Of a stretch of DNA of 64,000 nt, positions 8,351-16,742 are shown piece after piece. The position numbers and the translations under genes are program-made. The notes under the pieces are model-generated. The model saw nothing but the letters and a program-made list of their open reading frames with translations, made no database searches and had not been told where the DNA came from. The stretch is from Microbacterium murale (GTDB lineage Bacteria > Actinomycetota > Actinomycetes > Actinomycetales > Microbacteriaceae), in contig NZ_BMCM01000001.1 of the NCBI RefSeq assembly GCF_014635185.1, forward strand, positions 992,001 through 1,056,000, read 5' to 3'. Every line of letters begins with the position of its first letter. Position 1 is the stretch's first letter.

Positions 8351-8716
8351 ATGATCTCGAAGCGCGATATCGCTCAGCGACTCGACATCCCCTTGGAGAT
8401 GGTCGACCGTCACGGCCTCGGCGACGGTATGAGCGAGGCAGCGTTCGCGGCGCTCGAGCAGGATCCGCCCGCATGGCTCATCCAGTCGCGGGCGAACCGC
8501 AAGAAGGGTGCGCGCCCTGTTTGGGCGACCCTGACCTGCGACGTGTGCGGTTACACCGAGACGGCCAGGCCCAAGAAGTGGTGGCCGGAGTTCACCTATC
8601 TGATGTGCGGTCACCATTCGCTGAGCGAGCTTCCGAAGCCGGCATCCGGCCACCACCGAGGTGAGTTCGAGGGCGTCGGAAGCCGATTCGTCGGCATCGT
8701 CGATCAGAGTCTCTGA
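8351..8716 (+). CDS. Conserved hypothetical protein with a Cys/His zinc-site candidate
   Basis: 121 residues, no signal or membrane segment. The N-terminal half (SKRDIAQRLDIPLEMVDRHG) looks helical and HTH-like; the second half has LTCDVCGYTE followed by a conserved-looking RPKKWWPEFTY and LMCGHH, so C-x2-C and C-x-H-H could bind one zinc. I recognise the layout from actinobacterial hypotheticals but cannot name a characterised family. Stand-alone gene between a terminator and a convergent AI-2E permease gene. A DNA- or RNA-binding role is only a guess. Confidence 0.65.
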   Translation: MISKRDIAQRLDIPLEMVDRHGLGDGMSEAAFAALEQDPPAWLIQSRANRKKGARPVWATLTCDVCGYTETARPKKWWPEFTYLMCGHHSLSELPKPASGHHRGEFEGVGSRFVGIVDQSL

Positions 8717-8735
8717 CCGATTCGAAATCGGGGCT

Positions 8736-9989
8736 CTAGATCCTCGAGTCCTGACGTGGGATCCAGATCTTCTTGATGATGATCAGGATGGATGCCGCGA
8801 CCGGCACCGCTACGAGCGCTCCGAGCAGCCCGAGCAGTGTTCCCCCGACCAGGGCGCCGATGACGACCAGCGAACCGGGGATCGAGATCGCCCTGTTCAT
8901 CACACGCGGCGTCAGGAAGTACGACTCCACCTGCATGTAGATCAGGTAGATCACCGCGAACACCAGCGCCAGGACGATGTTGTCGCCGAACAGCGCGATG
9001 CCGGTGCCGATCACCCAGAACAGGAGCGAGCCGACGAGCGGGATCAGCGTGATGAGGAAGGCGACGACGGCCAGCAGCAGCGGGAACGGCAACCCGAGCG
9101 CGGTGTACAGGATCAGCACGACCATCGCGTTGATGAACGCCAGCGTCACCATCCCCATGACATAGCCGCCGACGGAGTCGGTGATCTGCGTGCTGATGAT
9201 GTCGGCGTTCGCACGGTCGCGTGCCGGCACGAGGCGCAGCATCGCTGCCTTGATCCCGGGCAGCGTCGCCACGAAATAGATGATGAGCACGAGCACGATG
9301 ACCGCGCCGGAGATGCCGTTGGCGATGGAGGCTCCGACCTGCAGTGCGCCGCCGCCGATCGCGGCGATGTTGCCCGGGTCGGTGAGGAAGCCCTGCACGT
9401 CTCCCACGAGCGACTCGAACTGGTCGCCGAACTGATCCTCCAGGGTCGCGTAGAGATCGCTGCCCTGGAAGTCCGAGATCATCCCCGGGACGTCCTTCAC
9501 GAAGGATGTGATCTGCGTCACGACGACCGGAACGATGGCCCAGATGATCAGGCCCAGCGCGACGATGAGTGCGAACAGGACGATCAGCACGCCCCATCCG
9601 CGAGTCAGACCGCGGCGCTCCAGGAAGCGCACGGCGGGGTCGAGGCCCAGCGCGGCGAACAGCGCGAGTGCGATGTAGATGATGACCGTCGAGAGGTTCG
9701 ACAGCGCGAGCCCGAGCAGGATCGCGGCGAGTCCGCCGAGGGTCACGAGGAATCCGAACACGAACGGCCGCTCGATACGCGTCCAGAACGAGCGGTTCGA
9801 CAGCACGGGCTCGATGACCGGCTTCGTCCTGATCTCCGGTTCTGCCGGCGGCTCCGCCTTGGCAGCCCTCTGCTTCTTCGGCTTCACCTTCGTCGCGGCT
9901 TCGGCTTTCGTCGCGGCCTCGGCCCGCCGGGAGACCGGCGCTTCGGCAGCGGAGGAATCGTCGGATGCCGCAGGCTCTTCGATGCTCAT
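8736..9989 (-). CDS. AI-2E family transporter
   Basis: 417 residues. A cytoplasmic N-terminal extension of about 85 residues rich in Ala, Lys and Glu precedes eight or so hydrophobic segments typical of the AI-2E/PerM family (VIIYIALALFAALGLDPAVRFLERRGLTRGWGVLI..., PLVGSLLFWVIGTGIAL). The family includes an autoinducer-2 exporter and Na+/H+ antiporter-like members, so the substrate is open. Single gene, convergent with the preceding one and divergent from chorismate mutase (about 90 nt shared upstream region). Confidence 0.88.
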   Translation of the reverse strand: MSIEEPAASDDSSAAEAPVSRRAEAATKAEAATKVKPKKQRAAKAEPPAEPEIRTKPVIEPVLSNRSFWTRIERPFVFGFLVTLGGLAAILLGLALSNLSTVIIYIALALFAALGLDPAVRFLERRGLTRGWGVLIVLFALIVALGLIIWAIVPVVVTQITSFVKDVPGMISDFQGSDLYATLEDQFGDQFESLVGDVQGFLTDPGNIAAIGGGALQVGASIANGISGAVIVLVLIIYFVATLPGIKAAMLRLVPARDRANADIISTQITDSVGGYVMGMVTLAFINAMVVLILYTALGLPFPLLLAVVAFLITLIPLVGSLLFWVIGTGIALFGDNIVLALVFAVIYLIYMQVESYFLTPRVMNRAISIPGSLVVIGALVGGTLLGLLGALVAVPVAASILIIIKKIWIPRQDSRI

Positions 9990-10080
9990 GCGCTCACTCT
10001 ATGGCGTGCATAACGCCCAGGCAGGAGCCGCACCAGCGGTCCGTCGCGATATCGTCGTACCTGCGACCAGGAGGAGACAC

Positions 10081-10380
10081 ATGACCGAGGCAGAAGACGC
10101 CCGCGCCGAACTGCTGCGGCTGCGCGGCAGCATCGACAACATCGACGCCGCGCTCATCTACATGCTCGCCGAGCGGTTCCGCGCGACTCAACAGGTCGGC
10201 GTTCTCAAGGCCGAGCACGACATGCCGGCATCCGATCCGAAGCGCGAGGAGCAGCAGGTCGCACGCCTGCGAGCCGTGGCGGAAGAGGCGCACCTCGACC
10301 CCGAGTTCGCCGAGAAGTGGTTCAACTTCGTCGTCGCGGAGGTCATCCGCCACCACACCGAGGCCAAAGAGGGACGCTGA
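10081..10380 (+). CDS. Chorismate mutase, AroQ class
   Basis: 99 residues from ATG 10081, with AGGAGGAGA ahead; a longer in-frame extension is the shadow of the permease gene. All-helical AroQ pattern: LRGSIDNIDAALIYMLAERFRATQQVGVLKAEHDMPASDPKREEQQVARL, including the arginine and lysine positions that bind chorismate carboxylates, and the C-terminal helix FVVAEVIRHH. Converts chorismate to prephenate in Phe/Tyr synthesis. Four nt before the next gene, so probably co-transcribed. Confidence 0.93.
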   Translation: MTEAEDARAELLRLRGSIDNIDAALIYMLAERFRATQQVGVLKAEHDMPASDPKREEQQVARLRAVAEEAHLDPEFAEKWFNFVVAEVIRHHTEAKEGR

Positions 10381-10384
10381 CCAG

Positions 10385-11455
10385 ATGACTCGGCCGGCGA
10401 TCGATGACAGGGATGCGCGTTTCCGGCTCGGGATCATCGGCCATGGGATGTGGCCGTCCACGTACCTCATCCCCGGCGCGCGACAGCTGGACGACGTGGA
10501 TGTCGTCGCCGTGTGCGGTCGCGATTCCGCACGGGCATCCGAATTCGCCGATGCGCACGGCATCCCGCGTTCCCATGACTCGATCGATCGGATGCTGACG
10601 GTCGAGGATCTCGACGGGGTGATCATCGCAACTCCTCCGCGTCAGCATGAGGAGGCGGTGCGAGCCGTCTCGGGCTTCAGAGTCGCCGCCCTCTGCGAGA
10701 AGCCCCTCGCGCTCGACGTGGACAGCGCCCGCCGCATCCGGGATCTGCTCGCGGGCCGCCCGGCACTCACCGGGTTCACGCTGCGATGGCAGCCGCTGTT
10801 CCGCGCACTCCGCGGCGTGATCAGCGAAGGTGCGGCCGGCCAGCTGCGGCACGTGCGCATCCGCTACGTCCAGTCCTCCGCCGCGACGCCGGCGCGAGGC
10901 TGGGGCTGGCATTTCGACGCGGCCGACGAGCCGCTGGGCGTCGTGTCGGACCTCGGCCCGCACGCCGTCGACCTCGTGCGGTGGATGCTCGGCGACGTGA
11001 CCCAGGTCACCGCCTTCGCTCGCACGACGATCTCCGAGCGGACGGATCCCGAATCCGGTCGCGTTCGCCGGGTCACCAACCACGACGACGCGGATCTGCA
11101 CCTGAGCGTCGAGTCGGGCGCGACCGCGTCATTGACGATCAGCCGCGTCGCACCGGATGCCGGGGTGCCGGGCGCGATCATGATCGAGGTCCTCGCTGAC
11201 GAGGGGTGGATCAGGGTCGACTCCAACGAGGCGGACGTCGTCATCGGCACAGCATCCGGAATCCAGCGGCGGCCGGTCCCAGCCATGTCCTTGCTCGACG
11301 GTGCGGGATCGCAGATCAGGGACTTCGTCCGCGTCTCCCGCGGCGAGCACGTGGAAGGGCTGCCGAGCATCGAGGATGGCTTTCGGGCGCAGCTCGTGAT
11401 GGATGCCGTCGCCCGGTCGCTCGACGCGGGCGAGAGCGTTCTCGTCAGACGGTGA
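10385..11455 (+). CDS. Gfo/Idh/MocA family NAD(P)-dependent oxidoreductase
   Basis: 356 residues. N-terminal Rossmann fold (FRLGIIGHGMWPSTYLIPG), the family's CEKPLA motif near residue 99 (its Lys is the usual catalytic base region), then the GFO/IDH C-terminal sheet with DLGPHAVDLVRWMLGD (the D-x3-H motif). Such enzymes oxidise or reduce sugars, inositols or their derivatives. It begins 4 nt after chorismate mutase and ends before a hairpin terminator. The next region handles amino sugars, but it is convergent, so a link is not implied. Confidence 0.88.
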   Translation: MTRPAIDDRDARFRLGIIGHGMWPSTYLIPGARQLDDVDVVAVCGRDSARASEFADAHGIPRSHDSIDRMLTVEDLDGVIIATPPRQHEEAVRAVSGFRVAALCEKPLALDVDSARRIRDLLAGRPALTGFTLRWQPLFRALRGVISEGAAGQLRHVRIRYVQSSAATPARGWGWHFDAADEPLGVVSDLGPHAVDLVRWMLGDVTQVTAFARTTISERTDPESGRVRRVTNHDDADLHLSVESGATASLTISRVAPDAGVPGAIMIEVLADEGWIRVDSNEADVVIGTASGIQRRPVPAMSLLDGAGSQIRDFVRVSRGEHVEGLPSIEDGFRAQLVMDAVARSLDAGESVLVRR

Positions 11456-11503
11456 TCATGCCAGGCGGTGTCGATCCCATCGGCGCCCCCTCTGACCGTC
11501 GAT

Positions 11504-11535
11504 GCCCCCTCGCGTGCCCGTAGGTGCGAGGGGGC
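11504..11535. terminator. Bidirectional hairpin between convergent genes
   Basis: GCCCCCTCGC (11504-11513) and GCGAGGGGGC (11526-11535) form a perfect 10-bp stem with a 12-nt loop, midway between the oxidoreductase stop (11455) and the ngcG-like stop (11569). It can serve both strands. Confidence 0.8.
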
Positions 11536-11568
11536 GTGGGCGACAACCAGGGGCGCCGACGAGGCGTG

Positions 11569-12483
11569 CTACCTCGACGTTCCCTGCGACACCGATCCCT
11601 GCAGCTGGCGCTGGAAGAAGATGTAGACGACGAGCACCGGCACGATCGTGATGATCACGGCCGCGAACAGCGCGCCCTGATCGACCTCATATCCCGCGGC
11701 CGATGCGAAAGCCGCCATCCCCTGCGAAAGCACGTACTGCGAGGTGTTCGGGTTCAATGCGACCGGCAGCAGGAACTGGTTCCACAGGCCGAGGAAGTTC
11801 AGGATCCCGACGGCCGCAAGGCCCGGCTTCGCCATCGGCAGCATCACCTGGAAGAAGGTGCGCCACTCGCTCGCGCCGTCGACATATGCGGCTTCCTGGA
11901 TCTCGTACGGCAATGACTTGAAGAACGAGTAGAGGAAGAACACCGTGAACGGCAGGGCGAAAGCCACGTACGTGATGATGAGGCCGGGCAGGGTGCCGAG
12001 CAGTCCGATGCCCTGCAGGACGAAGAACAGCGGCACGATCGCGAGGAACACCGGGAAGGTGAGACCGGCGAGCATCAGGTAGTAGATCACCCTGCTGCCC
12101 GGTACCGAGAAGCGCGCCAGCACATACGCGCACATCGCGCCGAGCAGCATCACCAGGAACAGCGCGACGCCGACGACGATCACGGTGTTCAGGAACATCT
12201 GACCGAAGTTGTACTTCGTCCAGGCGTTGACGTAGTTCGTGAAGTCCCACGACGACGGCAGCGTGAAGGGAGACGCGAAGATCTCCGACGTGGACTTGAA
12301 AGAACTGAACAACGTCCACAGCAGGGGCAGGATCACGATGATCGACCAGATCGCCAGGACGATATGCGAGATAGTCGCGACGACCTTGTCGCCGCGCGTC
12401 ACCGTGGTCTTGCGGGTGGGAAGGGCGTTCCTGCGAGCGCGCTTCGGGTCGATGGCGATCAGCGCCCGGGTCTTGTCGCTCAT
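11569..12483 (-). CDS. ngcG: Amino-sugar ABC importer permease (NgcG-like)
   Basis: 304 residues, six membrane helices, CUT1 sugar permease of the MalG type. The EAA loop is QEAAYVDGASEWRTFFQVMLPMAKPGL. The N-terminal cytoplasmic stretch of about 30 residues is basic. Overlaps the upstream permease gene by 4 nt. Assigned to the NgcEFG type because of the binding protein at 13496 and the amino-sugar neighbours; no ATPase is encoded here, as is usual for CUT1 systems that share an MsiK-like ATPase elsewhere. Confidence 0.82.
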   Translation of the reverse strand: MSDKTRALIAIDPKRARRNALPTRKTTVTRGDKVVATISHIVLAIWSIIVILPLLWTLFSSFKSTSEIFASPFTLPSSWDFTNYVNAWTKYNFGQMFLNTVIVVGVALFLVMLLGAMCAYVLARFSVPGSRVIYYLMLAGLTFPVFLAIVPLFFVLQGIGLLGTLPGLIITYVAFALPFTVFFLYSFFKSLPYEIQEAAYVDGASEWRTFFQVMLPMAKPGLAAVGILNFLGLWNQFLLPVALNPNTSQYVLSQGMAAFASAAGYEVDQGALFAAVIITIVPVLVVYIFFQRQLQGSVSQGTSR

Positions 12484-13499
12484 AGCCGTCCCTCGTCGTC
12501 CTTGCCGCCCGTGAACCTGTTGACCAGGAATACGACCGCGGCGAACAGCAGTGTGATCACCGCGAGCACGACGCCCATGGCGCTGGCCAGACCGAACTGG
12601 CTCTTCTCGAAAGCGGTGCGGTACAGGTACTGCGACATCACGAGAGTGGTGTTTCCCGGACCGCCGGTCGAATTCAGGGCCGCCATGTAGACGAACGCGT
12701 CGAGTGCCAGGATGCCGATGTAGATGTACGCGGTCTGCACGTTGTCGCGGATCAGTGGCAGCGTGATCGAGATCGTCGTCCGGAATCGGCCGGCACCGTC
12801 GATGCGGGAGGCCTCGTAGATCTCGGACGGGATGCCTTTGATCGCAGCGATGAACAGCACCATGTAGAAGCCGACCATGCCCCAGATGATCACGAAGATC
12901 GAAGCCCCCATCGCGGTCCGCTCATCGCCGAGCCACGCGAAGCCCTTCACGTCGAGCCCGGCAGCGTCGAGGATGCCGTTGAGCAGGCCCTCCGGTGAGT
13001 AGATCAGCGCCCAGAGGATGCCGATGACGATCGCGGGGATCACGTACGGGAAGAAGGAGACGACGCGGTAGAAGCTCGATCCGGCGAGGCCTCGGACCTG
13101 GCCTGTGCTCGGCCCTCCGACGGTGATCATGCTCGCGAAGACGAGTGCGACCGAGAGCGTGATCAGCGGCACGGCGATGGCCAGGACGATGTTGTTGCCC
13201 ATGGCCTGAAGGAACGTCGAGTCCGTGAAGAGACGGACGAAGTTCTGCAGCCCGACAAAGTCCATCTCGGGTGTGAACCCGGTCCAGTTCGTCATCGAGT
13301 AGTACACGGCCTGCACGAACGGCGAGATCACGAAGATCAGGAAGACCGCCACCGGCAGGACGAGGAACACCAGCAGGAAGGAGACGTAGTCGAAGGTCAG
13401 CGGACGCCTGCCAAGGCGGGGCGGCCGACGCCGCCCCGCCTTGGCAGCCGTGACGGCGACGGTGTCCAGCGCCGCGTCAAGACCTGGAGCAGTGGTCAC
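12480..13499 (-). CDS. ngcF: Amino-sugar ABC importer permease (NgcF-like)
   Basis: 339 residues, MalF-type CUT1 permease with about six helices. Long basic N-terminus (KAGRRRPPRLGRRPLTF) and EAA loop YEASRIDGAGRFRTTISITLPLIRDN that docks the shared ATPase. Overlaps the binding-protein stop by 4 nt and the next permease start by 4 nt, so the three subunits are translationally coupled. The NgcF name follows from context. Confidence 0.82.
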   Translation of the reverse strand: MTTAPGLDAALDTVAVTAAKAGRRRPPRLGRRPLTFDYVSFLLVFLVLPVAVFLIFVISPFVQAVYYSMTNWTGFTPEMDFVGLQNFVRLFTDSTFLQAMGNNIVLAIAVPLITLSVALVFASMITVGGPSTGQVRGLAGSSFYRVVSFFPYVIPAIVIGILWALIYSPEGLLNGILDAAGLDVKGFAWLGDERTAMGASIFVIIWGMVGFYMVLFIAAIKGIPSEIYEASRIDGAGRFRTTISITLPLIRDNVQTAYIYIGILALDAFVYMAALNSTGGPGNTTLVMSQYLYRTAFEKSQFGLASAMGVVLAVITLLFAAVVFLVNRFTGGKDDEGRL

Positions 13500-14911
13500 T
13501 TGATCTCGATTTTGGTCACCGAGTCGTCGTTGCGGACCTTGTCAGTGAGATCCTGCAGTTGCTTCGTGATCTCTTCGACCGTCATCTTGCCGTCGAGGAA
13601 CGAGTTCCAGATCGGCAGCTGGTCGCCGTTCATGCCGTACAGGTTGTAGAACTTGATCGTGAAGACGTTGTCGCCGGCGGCTGCCAGCAGCTTGCCCTGC
13701 GACTGAAGAGCGGTCGAGCCGAAACCGTCCTCGGGGACGGTGTCCTTGACGATCGTCGGGGCGAGCTTCTCCTTCGCGAAAGCGACTGCCGACTCCTTCG
13801 ACAGCATGGTGCGCAGCAGTTCCTTGCCACCGGCCGGGTTCTTCGCCTTGCTCGGCACGATGAACGGCTCGCCGGCCTCAGCACGCATGAACCCCGCCGG
13901 CGTGGTCTGGCTGCCATCGAGCGGGAGCTCGGCGATGCCCATCATCTCGAAGCCCTCGGCGGTCTGCGACTTCATCTCGTTCTCGATCCACGAGCCGGAC
14001 GGGTACAGCAGAGCCTCCTGCTTGTTGCTCCACTGCGCCTGCGCCTCGGTGAACTGAGTACCCGAGCCGCCCGGCTTCACGTACCCCGACGCGATCAGGT
14101 CGTGCAGGATCGTCAGGATCTCCTGGATGACCGGGTTCGACCAGCATCCCTCCTCGAGGTTCTCGAGCGGCAGGCGCACGTCGTCGCCGCCCTGGATGAC
14201 GGCGGAGTCGATGACCATCGTCTGGTAGTAGGTCGCGGCCTCCTTGCCCCACAGGAACAGGAACTTGCCCTGTGCCTTCGCGGCTTCGCCGAGGGCCTTC
14301 AGGTCCTGCCACGACGTCGGAACCTGCCAGCCGTTCTGCTCGAACAGGCTGGACGAGTACCAGATGCCGTACACGGTCATGACGTAGTTCAGTGCGACGA
14401 ACTTGCCGTCGAACGTGCCTGGCTCCTTGACTCCGGCGAACAGGGTGTCGCTGATCTTCGTGCCTTCTAGGTTCTCGGAGTCCAGCACCTCGGTCAGATC
14501 TTCGAGCTGTTCGATGATCGTGTTCCAACCGATGGAGTTGGCGCCGGAGTTGTCGACCAGGTCCGGCGGGTTGCCGCCGACGAAGCGCGGCTGCAACTCG
14601 GTCGCGATCTTCGTCGAGGGGGAGACCTTGACGGTCACGCCCTCCAGGCCCTTGCTCTTCTCCATGATCTTCGCGGCGTTCTCGACGTAGTCGACGCCGT
14701 AGCCGCCGTTGAAGATGACCGCATCGACGGTCGTGTTGGCCGCGACGCCGAACGGGTTGTCCGCGGTGACTTCGCCCTTGGGCCCGGCCGCGCCTCCGCC
14801 GCCCGGTGCTGCGCAGGATGCGAGGGACATGCCAAATGGCAGCAGCAGCGCCGTCGCTGCCGCGCCGCGCAACAGGTTGCGGCGGCTGATGGAGGTTTGT
14901 GTGAGTTCCAT
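13496..14911 (-). CDS. ngcE: Extracellular amino-sugar binding lipoprotein (NgcE-like)
   Basis: 471 residues from ATG 14911, preceded by AAAGG at 8 nt; an ATG at 14926 adds five residues and is less favoured. The N-terminus SRRNLLRGAAATALLLPFG...LASC combines a Tat-like twin arginine with a lipobox. The following ADNPFGV and VDAVIFNGGYGVDYVENA segments match, as I recall it, the NgcE family that binds N-acetylglucosamine and chitobiose in Streptomyces. Exported, membrane-anchored, delivers sugar to NgcFG. Fourth from the top of the rpiR operon, 36 nt after the SIS gene. Confidence 0.83.
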   Translation of the reverse strand: MELTQTSISRRNLLRGAAATALLLPFGMSLASCAAPGGGGAAGPKGEVTADNPFGVAANTTVDAVIFNGGYGVDYVENAAKIMEKSKGLEGVTVKVSPSTKIATELQPRFVGGNPPDLVDNSGANSIGWNTIIEQLEDLTEVLDSENLEGTKISDTLFAGVKEPGTFDGKFVALNYVMTVYGIWYSSSLFEQNGWQVPTSWQDLKALGEAAKAQGKFLFLWGKEAATYYQTMVIDSAVIQGGDDVRLPLENLEEGCWSNPVIQEILTILHDLIASGYVKPGGSGTQFTEAQAQWSNKQEALLYPSGSWIENEMKSQTAEGFEMMGIAELPLDGSQTTPAGFMRAEAGEPFIVPSKAKNPAGGKELLRTMLSKESAVAFAKEKLAPTIVKDTVPEDGFGSTALQSQGKLLAAAGDNVFTIKFYNLYGMNGDQLPIWNSFLDGKMTVEEITKQLQDLTDKVRNDDSVTKIEIK

Positions 14912-14947
14912 CTTCGTACCTTTCATTGTGGTGATCAGTGTTCGGGT

Positions 14948-15700
14948 TCAGGCGCCCCGGCGGATGCGACCGCGATAGCGGTCTTCCAGGACGGAGTTGT
15001 GCTCATCGCCGCCAGGGATGTTGGCGGAGATGTACATCGGGGGAGTGTCGCCGCGGTCGGCGATGGTGCGTGCCACCCCGAGGGTGAGCAGCTGGGCGAT
15101 GTACGCACCGGTGATCGACGAGATCGCACCCGCACCGATGCCGCCCGAGACCTCGAGGGTCGTGTCGCCGTAGGGGGCGAGGTTGTCGATCACGACGTCG
15201 GCGACGTCGGCGAGACGCTTGCCGGACGGATGCTTCGGTTCGACGCGCATGGTGTGCTCCATGCTCGTCACCGCGATCACGCTGTGTCCGCGCTCCTTCG
15301 CCCACAGCGCTGCACCGACGATCGATCCGTTGACACCGGAGTTCGAGGCGATCATGAAGACGTCGCCCTCGCCGACCGGAACGGTCGCCATCAGCTCGTC
15401 GACCAGCCAGGGCTCCCGCTCCAGCGCGCTGGTCAGCACGTCGGCCTCGCGATCGCCGTGCATCACGAGGTCGCGCAGCGCGAACTTGTTGGTCGGGATG
15501 AGTCCGCCGGCACGGCCGGAGATCTCCATCGCGAATGCCTCGGAGTGCCCGGTGCCGAAGGCGTGGATCACTCCGCCGGCATCCAGTGCCGCGACCATCA
15601 ACTCGATCGCGGGATCGAGGGCGCCGGCCTCGGCACCCGCGGTGAGGCGGGTGAGGCGCTCGTTCGCCTCACGGAACAGGTCGGACGGTGTCGCGGTCAA
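14948..15700 (-). CDS. SIS-domain sugar isomerase-like protein (UPF0309-type), TTG start
   Basis: 250 residues of one sugar-isomerase (SIS) domain: GGVIHAFGTGHSEAFAMEISGRAGG near residue 43 and DVFMIASNSGVNGSIVGAALWAKERGHSVIAVTSMEHT in the middle. It resembles the UPF0309 group found beside amino-sugar genes. The start codon is TTG at 15700, overlapping the rpiR stop (TTGA), with AGGAGG seven nt upstream. It lies between the RpiR regulator and the NgcE binding protein. Likely acts on a phosphorylated amino sugar; whether it isomerises, deaminates or cleaves an ether bond is not determinable. Confidence 0.8.
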   Translation of the reverse strand: MTATPSDLFREANERLTRLTAGAEAGALDPAIELMVAALDAGGVIHAFGTGHSEAFAMEISGRAGGLIPTNKFALRDLVMHGDREADVLTSALEREPWLVDELMATVPVGEGDVFMIASNSGVNGSIVGAALWAKERGHSVIAVTSMEHTMRVEPKHPSGKRLADVADVVIDNLAPYGDTTLEVSGGIGAGAISSITGAYIAQLLTLGVARTIADRGDTPPMYISANIPGGDEHNSVLEDRYRGRIRRGA

Positions 15701-16656
15701 CTCGCAGCCTCCTGGATCTCGGACGGGACTTCCGCCGGCGCTTCCGCCTCGCGCGGGTTCAGCGTTCGCGGTCGACGGTGTGCCGACACCGCTGTCGCGG
15801 TGGCGGCGAGGCGCCTCGTCGCGGGATCGAACATCTGCTGGGCGATGAGCAGGTAGAGCAGGTCGATCACGAAGAGCTGCGAGTGCTTCACGGACATGTC
15901 GTCGGGTCGCAGATAGCCGACGGGGGCCGCAGTGGTTATCGACACATCGGCCACATCCGCGATCCAGCTCTCGTCGTCGTGCGTGATCGCGACGGTGAGC
16001 GCTCCGACGGCTCCGGCCTGCGTGAGCATCTGCACGGTCTCATTGGTCTGCCCGGTGCTGGAGACTCCGATCGCCACGGAGCCCTCGTCCTGAAGCGAGG
16101 CACTCGCCAGACCGTCGTGCACATCCGACCATGCGTGCGAGCTGATGCCGATGCGGTGCATCCTGCGCTGGAACTCCTGCGCGATCCCCGCACTGCCGCC
16201 GAGGCCGTAGATGTCGACGTGGCGGCTGGCGGTGATCGCGCGAGCGGCCCGGCCGACGGCATCCAGATCGATGCCCTCCCGCGTCGTCTCCAGACCGCTC
16301 ACGTGCACGTTGAGCAGCGTGCGCAGGATCTTCTCGGGCGAATCGGTCGGCTCGAACTCGGCGCCGATGTCGGAGATCCACGCATGCTCGGCGGAGGCGT
16401 GTCCGAGCTCGGTCGCGATCGCGACGCGGAACTGCGTGTACCCGGCGAAGCCGAGGGATCGGCAGAAGCGCGTGACGCTCGCAGGCGAGCTACCCGCCCG
16501 CTCGGCGAGTTCGGTGATCGTCAGTTCGGCAGGTGTGGTCGGGTTCGAGATCACCAGATCGGCGATCTTCGACAGCGCGGCGGGCATGGCATCACGACGC
16601 TCGGCTATGCGGCCGGCGATCGCGCCATTGCCCGTGCTCATGCTGCGTGGCACCAT
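15697..16656 (-). CDS. MurR/RpiR family transcriptional regulator
   Basis: 319 residues from ATG 16656 (CTGGGGG precedes it; a second ATG at 16641 is possible). N-terminal RpiR HTH with LTITELAERAGSSPASVTRFCRSLGFAGYTQF, then a SIS effector domain (VDIYGLGGSAGIAQEFQRRMHRIG, GVSSTGQTNETVQML) that senses a phosphosugar. Head of the operon rpiR-SIS-ngcEFG and divergent from the GlcNAc-type kinase. It probably controls both through the dyad at 16694-16708. The C-terminal 30 residues are an unstructured Pro/Glu/Ala tail. Confidence 0.87.
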   Translation of the reverse strand: MVPRSMSTGNGAIAGRIAERRDAMPAALSKIADLVISNPTTPAELTITELAERAGSSPASVTRFCRSLGFAGYTQFRVAIATELGHASAEHAWISDIGAEFEPTDSPEKILRTLLNVHVSGLETTREGIDLDAVGRAARAITASRHVDIYGLGGSAGIAQEFQRRMHRIGISSHAWSDVHDGLASASLQDEGSVAIGVSSTGQTNETVQMLTQAGAVGALTVAITHDDESWIADVADVSITTAAPVGYLRPDDMSVKHSQLFVIDLLYLLIAQQMFDPATRRLAATATAVSAHRRPRTLNPREAEAPAEVPSEIQEAAS

Positions 16657-16693
16657 TGCCCCCAGAACTCGTCGCAGTAAGTCTCCGTTGCGT

Positions 16694-16708
16694 TGAAAAC
16701 TATTCTCA
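16694..16708. promoter_or_regulatory. Candidate RpiR operator between regulator and kinase
   Basis: TGAAAA-CTA-TTCTCA is an inverted repeat with one mismatch in the 86-nt gap between the divergent rpiR and kinase starts. Its AT-rich TGAAA half-site resembles MurR/RpiR targets. Assignment rests on position and symmetry. Confidence 0.5.
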
Positions 16709-16742
16709 CCGTCGAGGAACGTCAAGTTAGGGCGGATAACAA

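Noticed and set aside
15003-15305. Arg-rich minus-strand frame inside the SIS gene and similar short frames throughout
   Set aside because: Composition typical of off-frame reading in high-GC DNA; no ribosome site or motif.
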